Assembly: GCA_034667525.1 (NCBI GenBank)
Contig: JAXDJO010000004.1
Location: 1-27,347 of the forward strand
DNA from: DATAPE01 sp034667525
GTDB lineage: Bacteria > Actinomycetota > CADDZG01 > WHSQ01
Length of the DNA stretch: 27,347 nt
Direction: 5' to 3'
The notes under the pieces are model-generated. The model saw nothing but the letters and a program-made list of their open reading frames with translations. It made no database searches and was not told the DNA's origin. Shown piece by piece: positions 7,950-15,262 of this stretch. The number at the start of each line of letters is the position of its first letter. The first letter of the stretch is position 1. The position numbers and the translations under genes were made by a program.

Positions 7950-9538
7950 CGGGGGCAGGTCCAAGGCTCCTGGTACTCGGGTGGGACTCGGCAACATTCG
8001 ATGTCATCGACCCTCTGGTCGATGAGGGCCGGCTTCCTGCGCTCTCGCACCTGATGCGACGAGGGTTCCGCGCCCCTCTGCGTTCCACGTGGCCGCCGAT
8101 GACGGACTGTGCGTGGACGTCGGCCTTCACCGGTTGTAACCCAGGCAAACACGGGATCTTCGGATCGTGGTACCGCGCCCCGGGAGCCTACGAATGCCGC
8201 TACTTCTCATCGCGAGATCGCCGCGCCCCGGCTCTCTGGGAGCTCGCCGAGGGAGCCCGGTTCCTCGTATGGAACGTGCCGATGACTTTTCCCCCTCGAG
8301 CGGTGGAGGGCGCGATGGTCGCGGGATACGGAGCGCCTCCCGGGTCGCGCTTCTGTTCGCCCTCAGGTTTGCAAGATTCCTTGACGGAGCGCTGGGACCT
8401 CGACGACCTTCTGGACCGTGCCCCCTACGGCTCGCTCGCGCGCTACCTCGACGAGCTGCTGGGTGGTCTGCGCACCCAAGCGGAGGCTCTGCCCTGGGCG
8501 ATCCGCGAGACTCAGCCCGATTGTGCGGTTGCGGTGTGGCCGCACATCGACAGGGCGCAACACTTCTTCTGGCAGTTCCGCAACACCGAGCATCCCCTTG
8601 CCGGCGCGGTTGACCGGGTTTACGAAGAGATGGATCGAACCACCCGGGCGTTGCTCGATTCGTTCCCGGAGGCCGATGTTCTCGTCATCAGCGACCACGG
8701 CGCCGGCCCTCTTCTGGGTGACGTCAACATGGGGGCCTGGCTTGCTCGCAGCGGGTACGCGAGCTACGGCGCGGCTTCTCACTCACCTTTGGCGGCGGCC
8801 TGGCGGTTGCCTCCCAGTGCAAGAAGGGCGGCCAAGCGGGTCGCGCCTGCCCTGGCGAGGCGCACGATGCGCGAAACCTTGAGCGGAGGGCTCGGTCCCT
8901 TCGATTGGTCTCAGACCCGGGCCTTTCTTGGGGTCAACGGCGACCTCTGGATCAACGAACAGGGCAGGGAGCCGCAGGGCGTTGTCCCCCAAACGGCGGC
9001 CCCCGTGCTCGTCGAGGAGATCCGTGACCGAGTGCTGACCCTCAGGGATCCTCACTCCGGCGCACCACTTTTCGCCGGCGCCCATCCTCGTGACGAGATC
9101 TATTCGGGCCCGGCCTCCAACCTGGCCCCCGACCTGATGCTCGACTCCTGGTCGATGGGCTACCGGGTCGCTCCCGGCCGCGGCGAGTCGGAGGTGGTCA
9201 TCCCTCCCGTCCCGCTCGCGGGCGTCCACGAGGCCTGGTCGTCCGATCACCGCCCCCTTGGGGTGTTCGTGGCCGCGGGCCCCCATATCAGGCAGGGGGC
9301 CACCGATGAGCTCTCGCTTTACGACATCTGTCCCACCGCCCTTGCGCTGCTCGAGCGGGAGATCCCCGAGGGCCTCGATGGCCGCGCCGCAGAGGAAGCA
9401 CTGGCGCCTTCCTTCTTCGACGTGCATCCGGTTCGCCGCGGCGCGGCGGCAACGACGGAGCCAGATGGCGCGACATACTCCGATGAGGAGGCGGCGGCCG
9501 TCGCCCAGCACCTCAAAGAACTTGGCTACATCGAATAG
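7946..9538 (+). CDS. Alkaline phosphatase superfamily protein (type I phosphodiesterase/nucleotide pyrophosphatase)
   Basis: A 530-residue protein starting at a GTG that overlaps the upstream stop. It fits the large bacterial family of AlkP-fold phosphodiesterases. The N-terminal metal ligand is in LGWDSATFDVI (D14), the presumed nucleophile is T53 in PPMTDCAWT, GCNPGKHGIFGSW follows, SDHGAG has D250 and H251, and SDHRPLGVF completes the second metal site. There is no signal peptide, so it is probably cytosolic, although some relatives act on phospholipid- or nucleotide-linked substrates. The C-terminus ends in HLKELGYIE, a short tail seen on many members of this superfamily. The substrate cannot be told from sequence. 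A methyltransferase follows 12 bases later. Confidence 0.88.
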   Translation: MTGAGPRLLVLGWDSATFDVIDPLVDEGRLPALSHLMRRGFRAPLRSTWPPMTDCAWTSAFTGCNPGKHGIFGSWYRAPGAYECRYFSSRDRRAPALWELAEGARFLVWNVPMTFPPRAVEGAMVAGYGAPPGSRFCSPSGLQDSLTERWDLDDLLDRAPYGSLARYLDELLGGLRTQAEALPWAIRETQPDCAVAVWPHIDRAQHFFWQFRNTEHPLAGAVDRVYEEMDRTTRALLDSFPEADVLVISDHGAGPLLGDVNMGAWLARSGYASYGAASHSPLAAAWRLPPSARRAAKRVAPALARRTMRETLSGGLGPFDWSQTRAFLGVNGDLWINEQGREPQGVVPQTAAPVLVEEIRDRVLTLRDPHSGAPLFAGAHPRDEIYSGPASNLAPDLMLDSWSMGYRVAPGRGESEVVIPPVPLAGVHEAWSSDHRPLGVFVAAGPHIRQGATDELSLYDICPTALALLEREIPEGLDGRAAEEALAPSFFDVHPVRRGAAATTEPDGATYSDEEAAAVAQHLKELGYIE

Positions 9539-9550
9539 GAGAAGGAAAGC

Positions 9551-10357
9551 ATGGACCCGGAGCCGTTCAAGCAGGTCGCGAAGGTCCTGTGGTCGTTGGG
9601 CGACTACACCGAGATCGCCAGAGCCTCCGAAGCCCCGGCCAGGGAGCTAGTCGACGCCTGCAAGGCGCGTCCCGGCATCGACCTCCTTGACGTTGCCGCG
9701 GGCAACGGTAACGTCGCGATCTTTGCCGCGTGGCGTGGCGCCACGGTGGTCGCCTCGGATCTCACTCCTACGATGGTGGAGCTGGGCCGTCAGCGCTCGA
9801 CTGCGGAAGGCGTCGACGTCGAATGGCGCGAGGCGGATGTCGAAGCACTTCCCTTCGACGACGAGAACTTCGATGTTGTGTCTTCCGCCTTCGGCGCCAT
9901 GTTCGCTCCCCGCCCCGAGGTCGCTGCGAGCGAGATGTTCCGCGTCCTGCGACCCCGAGGAACGCTGGGGATGGTGAACTGGACGCCAGCAGGCTTCTTC
10001 GGGCGCGCGCTCGCATGGATGAGCGGATACTCGCCGGCCGGGCAGACCGACGTGCCCTCGCCGATGGCATGGGGTGATCCCGTCGTCGTCCGGGAACGTC
10101 TCTCCGGCCTCGCCGGATCGGTGCGCTGCGAGACGAAGATGGCCCGCTCCACGTTCGCCTCCGAAGAGGACATGCTGACGTTCTTCCGGGAGAACCTGGG
10201 GCCGATGGTGGCGCTGAAGAACATCATCTCGGAAGAGAAGTACTCCGAGATGTTGGAGGGTTTCAAGCAGCTCATCGCGGAATTCGATCAGGGACGGGAT
10301 GAGGTCCTCGTCGATTCGGAGTACCTGCTGGTTACCGCCGACAAGCCGCCGGCGTGA
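9551..10357 (+). CDS. Class I SAM-dependent methyltransferase
   Basis: A 268-residue protein with AGGAGAAGG about six bases before the ATG. Motif I is DLLDVAAGNGNVA (residues 44-56). The acidic residue ending strand beta-2 is D70 in VVASDLTPTMV, followed by ADVEALPFDDENFDVV and the post-motif MFRVLRPRGTLGMVNW. This is the Methyltransf_11/25 (UbiE-like) pattern. The C-terminal ~120 residues are likely the acceptor-binding part and are not diagnostic. It sits between the phosphodiesterase and LarE with short gaps, so it is co-transcribed. A small-molecule acceptor is the likeliest. Confidence 0.9.
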   Translation: MDPEPFKQVAKVLWSLGDYTEIARASEAPARELVDACKARPGIDLLDVAAGNGNVAIFAAWRGATVVASDLTPTMVELGRQRSTAEGVDVEWREADVEALPFDDENFDVVSSAFGAMFAPRPEVAASEMFRVLRPRGTLGMVNWTPAGFFGRALAWMSGYSPAGQTDVPSPMAWGDPVVVRERLSGLAGSVRCETKMARSTFASEEDMLTFFRENLGPMVALKNIISEEKYSEMLEGFKQLIAEFDQGRDEVLVDSEYLLVTADKPPA

Positions 10358-10364
10358 CCCGATA

Positions 10365-11186
10365 GTGGATCTCGAAGACAAGGAGAGCCGGCTCATCGCG
10401 AGCCTGCGCGCGATGGAACGCGTGGTGGTTGCTTACTCGGGCGGGGTCGACTCTGCGTTCCTCGCGGCAACCGCTCATCGGATCCTCGGAGCCGACGCGA
10501 TGGCCGCCACCGCCGTTTCACCCGCGATCGCCGAGCGCGAGTTGGTCGAGGCCGAAGAGCTCGCCCGGCGATTCGGCTGGAACCATGTCTTGGTCGAGAC
10601 AGACGAGTTGGCGCGCGAGGAGTACGCACGCAACGATCCGCAGCGCTGCTACTGGTGCAAGACGGAGCTCTTCGAGATGCTGTCGCCGCTTGCCGCCCAG
10701 AAGGGTGCAGAGATAGCCGTGGGAACGAACCTGGACGATCTTTCCGATTACCGGCCGGGCATCGCGGCCGCTCGCGAGCGAAACGTGAAGACGCCGCTGG
10801 CAGATGCACAACTTACGAAGAGCGACGTGCGGGAGCTGTCGCGCCGGATGGGTCTTCCCACCGCGGATAAGCCTGCCTCGCCATGCCTCGCCTCCCGGTT
10901 CGCCTACGGTGTTGGTGTGACGAGGGATGGATTACGTCGTATCGACCGGGCCGAGGAAGCTCTCAGGCACCTTGGCTTCGTGGAGTTCAGGGTGCGGGAT
11001 CACGGTGATCTGGCCCGGGTCGAGGTCCCCGAAACTGAGTTTGAGAGAGCAGCAGCTTTGCGCGCAGCGATCGCCGCCGCCTTGCGTACGCTGGGGTTCA
11101 CCTACGTGACGCTGGATCTCACCGGCTTCAGGTCTGGTTCGATGAATGAGGTGCTGCAGGGGACTATCGCCACGAGGCCGTCCTAA
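10365..11186 (+). CDS. larE: ATP-dependent sacrificial sulfur transferase LarE
   Basis: About 273 residues from a GTG at 10365, seven bases after the methyltransferase stop; this matches the usual LarE length (about 276). The PP-loop SGGVDS lies at residues 25-30, and the LarE-typical RCYWCKTELF has C95 and C98. C174 in PCLASRFAYG corresponds to the sulfur-donating cysteine that becomes dehydroalanine in Lactiplantibacillus plantarum LarE. LarE thiolates the pyridinium carboxylate precursor of the nickel-pincer nucleotide cofactor. The partners larB and larC and a LarA-type racemase are not in the window. The stop overlaps the convergent flavin reductase by four bases. The reading frame is also open back to 10299, inside the preceding gene. 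Family assignment is strong; the role without larB/C is inferred. Confidence 0.92.
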   Translation: MDLEDKESRLIASLRAMERVVVAYSGGVDSAFLAATAHRILGADAMAATAVSPAIAERELVEAEELARRFGWNHVLVETDELAREEYARNDPQRCYWCKTELFEMLSPLAAQKGAEIAVGTNLDDLSDYRPGIAAARERNVKTPLADAQLTKSDVRELSRRMGLPTADKPASPCLASRFAYGVGVTRDGLRRIDRAEEALRHLGFVEFRVRDHGDLARVEVPETEFERAAALRAAIAAALRTLGFTYVTLDLTGFRSGSMNEVLQGTIATRPS

Positions 11187-11686
11187 GCCTCGGCGTCACC
11201 GGGGATGGCCCACGCGCTGAAGGTGCGGCGGCCGTAGAGCAGGGGGAGATGGTCCGCCCGCAGGTTTCCACCCTCGACTTCGCCCACCAGGATCCAATGG
11301 TCGCCTGCCTCGATCGTCTGTTGCAATCCGCACGTGATGAAGGCTCCTGAGTCTTCCATCAGGATCGGACCGCCGCCGGCAACAGGCATCTCCCAGGGAA
11401 CACCTTCGAATTTGTCGTCCATCTTGGAAGCGAAACGGCGAGCCAGCTCTTCGCGGCCCGCGGCGAGGAAGTTGACGGTGAACCTCCCGGTATCGGTTAT
11501 GGCCGGCAGCGTCGATGACTGATCGTCCAGACAAACGAGGACTAGCGGAGGATGCAAGGAGACGGGACAGAAAGCGCTGACCGTGAGGCCCCGGGGCGTT
11601 CCCGAGGTTGCGATGGTGGTCACCACTGTCACGCCGGTGGGAAAACTCGACATGATCTCGAGGAACAGCTCCTCGTCGACCGTCAC
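11183..11686 (-). CDS. Flavin reductase-like (HpaC/RutF-type) flavoprotein
   Basis: A 167-residue protein from a GTG start with no clear Shine-Dalgarno, eight bases after the upstream gene. The sequence follows the flavin-reductase-like domain throughout: FPTGVTVVTT near residue 15, RGLTVSAFCPVSLHPPLVLVCLDD (flavin phosphate-binding region), GRFTVNFLA, and a late GDHWILVGEVEG strand. Such proteins bind FMN/FAD and use NAD(P)H to reduce free flavin for a monooxygenase partner, or act as flavin-dependent reductases. No monooxygenase is adjacent. It is probably co-transcribed with the RAM-domain gene. Its end overlaps larE on the other strand by four bases. Confidence 0.88.
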   Translation of the reverse strand: MTVDEELFLEIMSSFPTGVTVVTTIATSGTPRGLTVSAFCPVSLHPPLVLVCLDDQSSTLPAITDTGRFTVNFLAAGREELARRFASKMDDKFEGVPWEMPVAGGGPILMEDSGAFITCGLQQTIEAGDHWILVGEVEGGNLRADHLPLLYGRRTFSAWAIPGDAEA

Positions 11687-11694
11687 GAGGGGAG

Positions 11695-11934
11695 CTAAAG
11701 CTGAACGATGGGACAGGTAAGCGTTCGGGTGATCCCTTCCACCGTCTGGATCTGGGCGACGACCAGTTTGCCGAGGCTATCCATGTCGGCCGCCCGAGCC
11801 TTGACGATGACGTCGTAAGGGCCGGAGAGGTCCTCCGCCCGTTCCACGCCTTCGATCTTGCGGATCTCGCCGGCCACCGCGCTCGAGTTCACGGAGGTCT
11901 GGACCAGGATGTAGGCCTCGACCGGTTCAGTCAT
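11695..11934 (-). CDS. Stand-alone Lrp/AsnC-type ligand-binding (RAM) domain protein
   Basis: A 79-residue protein whose ATG at 11934 has GGGAGGA about five bases upstream; an in-frame ATG at 12015 lies across the divergent promoter and is unlikely. The whole protein is one RAM domain: AYILVQTSVN, IEGVERAEDLSGPYDVIVKA, then IQTVEGITRTLTCPIV. There is no helix-turn-helix. Such stand-alone effector domains form oligomers and may bind amino acids, and are common in actinobacteria. It precedes the flavin reductase by eight bases and is divergent from the respiratory operon. Confidence 0.88.
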   Translation of the reverse strand: MTEPVEAYILVQTSVNSSAVAGEIRKIEGVERAEDLSGPYDVIVKARAADMDSLGKLVVAQIQTVEGITRTLTCPIVQL

Positions 11935-11957
11935 GGGTTCCTCCCTTGGGTGTCCGG

Positions 11958-11989
11958 ATTGTACCCAAGCGGGGGTAGCCGGAGATAAT
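11958..11989. promoter_or_regulatory. Overlapping divergent promoters for RAM gene and respiratory operon
   Basis: On the plus strand, GATAAT (11984-11989) is a good -10 box 11 bases before the ATG at 12001, with TTGTAC (11959-11964) as a possible -35 at a long 19-base spacing. On the minus strand, TACAAT (11958-11963) is a good -10 box about 23 bases before the RAM gene ATG. The minus -10 overlaps the plus -35, so the two promoters would compete for polymerase. Boxes were matched by eye. Confidence 0.45.
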
Positions 11990-12000
11990 GTTCGACGCCC

Positions 12001-12354
12001 ATGCTGGCGATCCATCGCAGCCTCGCGGCCGTCCTAGTGGTGGTTGGTGCTGCCTTCACCATCGGCGCGATCGTTGCCGCGCTGCGAGAGGGGGCCCGGC
12101 CGTGGCTCGAGTGGGGCCGTAGGACCGTCACGGCTCTGGTCGCCCTCCAGGGGCTCTTTGGGCTGGTCCTCTACGGCAGTGGTCAGCGGCCGCAGGAGTC
12201 GTTGCATCTTCTTTATGGGCTCGCAGGTCTTGTTGTACTGCCTTTCGCCAGCTACTTCGCGGCCGAGGCTCCCCCTCGGCCCCGGGCTGTAGTCCTTGCC
12301 ATCGCCGGCGTCTTGACCCTCGGTATCTTCTTTCGATCTTTCGCCACCGGATGA
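12001..12354 (+). CDS. Hypothetical four-helix membrane protein heading the respiratory operon
   Basis: A 117-residue, strongly hydrophobic protein with four predicted membrane segments (about residues 5-28, 41-60, 68-86 and 95-112). Conserved-looking features are an early His (AIHRSL), ESLHLLYGLAGLVVLPFA in the third helix, and FFRSFATG at the end. The scattered His and Arg recall small heme- or quinone-associated membrane proteins, but I cannot name a family. Its stop overlaps the oxidase subunit II start (ATGA), so it is translationally coupled to it; an assembly or accessory role for the oxidase is a reasonable inference. It has no Shine-Dalgarno and may be translated from a short leader. 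Confidence 0.72.
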   Translation: MLAIHRSLAAVLVVVGAAFTIGAIVAALREGARPWLEWGRRTVTALVALQGLFGLVLYGSGQRPQESLHLLYGLAGLVVLPFASYFAAEAPPRPRAVVLAIAGVLTLGIFFRSFATG

Positions 12355-13379
12355 CGCGTCACTCCTTTCATTTTTGCGGCAGGATGCCTGCCGTGCGTCA
12401 CCTCCGCGCCCGGGTCTGGTTCCTGATCACCGTTGCATTCCTGTTGCCGGCGTGCTCGAGTGCTTCCCCGTCGGCCCTGCGTCCTCGTGGTCCTGCCGCT
12501 CAACGGATCGACGGACTCTGGTGGTTCATGTTCTGGATCGCGCTAGGAGTGTTCTGCGTGGTGATCGGCATGCTGTTGTTCGGGATGCTGCGAAGGAGGA
12601 AACCGGACTCAGTCGAAAGAGGCAGTGGTGAGACCGCGGTTGTTCTCTTGGGAATTGTTGCGCCGGTCATCATCCTTGTAACGTTGTTCGTGGTGTCTAT
12701 CCACGATCTGAACGCTCTGTCGGCACCCGCCAAGACAAACGCGCTGACTGTTAACGTGATCGGTCACGACTGGTGGTGGGAGGTGCGCTACCCGCAGCAA
12801 CATGTGGTGACCGCGAATGAGATCCACATCCCGACCGGCAAGCCGGTACTGCTGCACTTGTCTACCGGGGACGTTATCCATAGCTTCTGGGTCCCTCAGC
12901 TAAGTGAGAAGACCGACATGATCCCCGGCAAGATCAATCGGATGCTGATACAGGCGGACCATCCAGGCGTCTATCGGGGGCAGTGCGCCGAGTTCTGTGG
13001 GCTTGAACATGCGCGGATGTCATTCCTGGTGATCGCCGAGGCTCCCGCCCAGTTCGACGCATGGACGGCCGCGGAAAGTCAGCCTCTGGCAGCAACAACG
13101 GGGGCCGCCGCACGCGGCGAGAAGGTCTTTCTGCATTCCACCTGCGTCAGCTGCCATGCCATCCAAGGGACGAGCGCGAGCGCGACCGATGGCCCCGATC
13201 TCACCCATTTCGGTAGCCGCCGCACGATCGCCGCTAACACTCTCCCGAACACCCGCGGCAACCTGGCGGCGTGGATCGAAGATCCGCAAGGCATCAAACC
13301 GGGAGCCGACATGCCTCCCGCCGTGCTGGAGCCGAGCCAGCTCCAGGCACTCCTTACGTTTGTGGAAGGACTTAAGTAG
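12351..13379 (+). CDS. ctaC: Cytochrome c oxidase subunit II with fused cytochrome c (caa3 type)
   Basis: A 342-residue protein, or 331 if the in-frame ATG at 12384 is used. The later start gives a more normal lipoprotein signal ending in the lipobox LLPAC. Two membrane helices follow (about residues 59-83 and 97-121), then the CuA cupredoxin domain with H177 (VIHSFWVPQ) and C212-A-E-F-C216-GLEH220-AR-M223. A C-terminal monoheme cytochrome c domain binds heme through C265-V-S-C-H269, with M321 in GADMPP as the likely sixth ligand. It accepts electrons from the bc complex and passes them via CuA to subunit I. The fused heme defines a caa3-type enzyme. It opens the oxidase part of the operon, with subunit I starting two bases after its stop. 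Confidence 0.96.
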   Translation: MTRHSFHFCGRMPAVRHLRARVWFLITVAFLLPACSSASPSALRPRGPAAQRIDGLWWFMFWIALGVFCVVIGMLLFGMLRRRKPDSVERGSGETAVVLLGIVAPVIILVTLFVVSIHDLNALSAPAKTNALTVNVIGHDWWWEVRYPQQHVVTANEIHIPTGKPVLLHLSTGDVIHSFWVPQLSEKTDMIPGKINRMLIQADHPGVYRGQCAEFCGLEHARMSFLVIAEAPAQFDAWTAAESQPLAATTGAAARGEKVFLHSTCVSCHAIQGTSASATDGPDLTHFGSRRTIAANTLPNTRGNLAAWIEDPQGIKPGADMPPAVLEPSQLQALLTFVEGLK

Positions 13380-13381
13380 CG

Positions 13382-15262
13382 GTGGCAGCGATCGCGGAAC
13401 GACTCACTTCGATCTGGGAAGAAACGCCCGGACTAGCGTCGTGGTTGACGACCGTCGATCACAAGCGGATCGGCAAGAGGTACATCGCCACCGCGTTCGT
13501 GTTCTTCGTGCTCGCGGGACTCGAGGCGATGGTGATCCGCGTCCAGCTGGCCCGGCCCGACCAAGCCCTCGTGTCGCCCGATGCATACAACCAGCTGTTC
13601 ACCATGCACGGCATCACGATGATCTTCTTGTTCGCCACGCCGATCCTCTCAGGCTTCGGTAACTTCTTCGTGCCGTTGATGATCGGAGCGCGTGATATGG
13701 CCTTTCCGAGACTGAACGCGTTCGGTTACTGGGTCTTTCTCTTCGCCGGCCTGTTCATGAGCTTCAGCCTGATCATCGGCAAGGCTCCTACAGACGGTTG
13801 GTTCAACTACGTTCCCTTCGCCCTGACGCATTACTCGCCAGGCTTGAACATCGACTTCTACGGTTTGGGCATCATCTTCATCGGGATCTCGTCGACGACC
13901 GGCGCGATCAACTTCATCGTCACGATCTTCAAGATGCGGGCCCCCGGTATGTCGATCAACCGGATGCCCCTGTTCGTCTGGGCAGTTCTGTCGACCGCCT
14001 TCGCGATCGTCTTTGCTCTGCCCTCCCTGACCGTGGCGAACGTGCTGCTCGAGCTGGATCGCAAGGCGGGGTTCCACTTCTATGACGTATCCCATGGGGG
14101 AGATCCGATCTTGTGGCAGCACCTCTTCTGGATCTTTGGTCACCCCGACGTCTACATCATCGTTCTGCCCGCCCTGGGAATGGTCTCGACCATCCTGCCC
14201 GTGTTCTCCCGGCGTCCGATCGTTGCCTACCCCTACGTCGCGTTGTCCACTGTGGCCGTCGGCATCGTCGGCTTCGGGGTGTGGGTGCATCACATGTTCG
14301 CCACGGGTCTGCCGCAGCTCTCGATGACTTTCTTTTCCGCCGCCAGCATGATGGTCGTGATTCCTAGCGGCATCCAGATGTTCGCATGGGTCATAACGAT
14401 CATCAAAGGCCGGCCCGTATATACGGTCCCGTTCCTCTTCATCATCGGCTTCATCGTGACGTTCCTGATCGGTGGCTTGACCGGGCCGATGTTCGCCGCA
14501 GTTCCCTTCGACCAGCAGATCACGGACTCCTATTTCGTGGTGGCTCACTTTCATTACGTTCTTTTCGGGGGGGCGGTGTTTCCTATCTTCGGGGCGCTTT
14601 ATTACTGGTTGCCCAAGATGACGGGGAGGTTGATGAACGAGCGGCTGGGGAAGCTGAGCTTCTGGCTTATCTTCATCGGCTTCCAGGTGACGTTCTTCCC
14701 GATGCACATCATGGGTTTGCTCGGGATGCCTCGCAGGATCTACACCTACCAGGCGGGCCTGGGGTGGGATGTATGGAACATGATCTCCTCTATCGGCTCC
14801 TTCATCCTCGCCGCTGGCGTCCTCGCTTTCATCGTCGACTACTTCTTCAGCGTCCGCCGGGGCCGCCCCGCGGGTGACAACCCGTGGGCTGCGGACACTC
14901 TGGAATGGGCGATCTCGTCGCCGCCGCCCGCATACAACTTCGAGTCCATCCCGCACGTCAGGAGCCGCGAGCCCCTGTGGGAACAGCCCGGGCTCCCGGA
15001 GGAGATCCGCCGGGGGACCGCCGGACCGGTACTCGATGAGGGCCACGCCACGGTGGCCACCAGCGTGCTCGATGCCGACACCGAGGAGATCCTGGAGATG
15101 CCCGGGGAGTCATCGTGGCCGGTTGTCACGGCATTGGGCATGCTCGTCGTCTTCTCGGCGTTGCTGGTCAGCCATCTCGCCCTGGCCGCCGTGGGTCTGC
15201 TGATCATGGCGTGGGGGATCGCAGGGTGGCTCTGGAATACCGGGGACGTTACGACGCTATGA
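13382..15262 (+). CDS. ctaD: Cytochrome c oxidase subunit I (heme-copper oxidase, type A)
   Basis: A 626-residue polytopic protein from a GTG start. It holds the low-spin heme and the heme a3-CuB site that reduces oxygen and pumps protons. Visible ligands are H76 (TMHGITM), H254 (CuB) with cross-linking Y258, H303 and H304 (VHHMF), and H389 and H391 (HFHYV). D105 in GARDMAFPRLN marks the D-channel entrance. The usual glutamate of HPEVY is aspartate here (D256). After the 12-helix core, a ~120-residue extension includes an acidic linker and two more helices (about 575-620), as in long caa3 subunit I proteins. The stop overlaps the subunit III start (ATGA). Confidence 0.97.
   Translation: MAAIAERLTSIWEETPGLASWLTTVDHKRIGKRYIATAFVFFVLAGLEAMVIRVQLARPDQALVSPDAYNQLFTMHGITMIFLFATPILSGFGNFFVPLMIGARDMAFPRLNAFGYWVFLFAGLFMSFSLIIGKAPTDGWFNYVPFALTHYSPGLNIDFYGLGIIFIGISSTTGAINFIVTIFKMRAPGMSINRMPLFVWAVLSTAFAIVFALPSLTVANVLLELDRKAGFHFYDVSHGGDPILWQHLFWIFGHPDVYIIVLPALGMVSTILPVFSRRPIVAYPYVALSTVAVGIVGFGVWVHHMFATGLPQLSMTFFSAASMMVVIPSGIQMFAWVITIIKGRPVYTVPFLFIIGFIVTFLIGGLTGPMFAAVPFDQQITDSYFVVAHFHYVLFGGAVFPIFGALYYWLPKMTGRLMNERLGKLSFWLIFIGFQVTFFPMHIMGLLGMPRRIYTYQAGLGWDVWNMISSIGSFILAAGVLAFIVDYFFSVRRGRPAGDNPWAADTLEWAISSPPPAYNFESIPHVRSREPLWEQPGLPEEIRRGTAGPVLDEGHATVATSVLDADTEEILEMPGESSWPVVTALGMLVVFSALLVSHLALAAVGLLIMAWGIAGWLWNTGDVTTL

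Noticed and set aside
13649..15046. A 465-codon minus-strand frame opposite oxidase subunit I
   Set aside because: It is highly charged (runs of Asp, Glu, His, Arg) with no domain, and arises from the codon pattern of the hydrophobic ctaD on the other strand.
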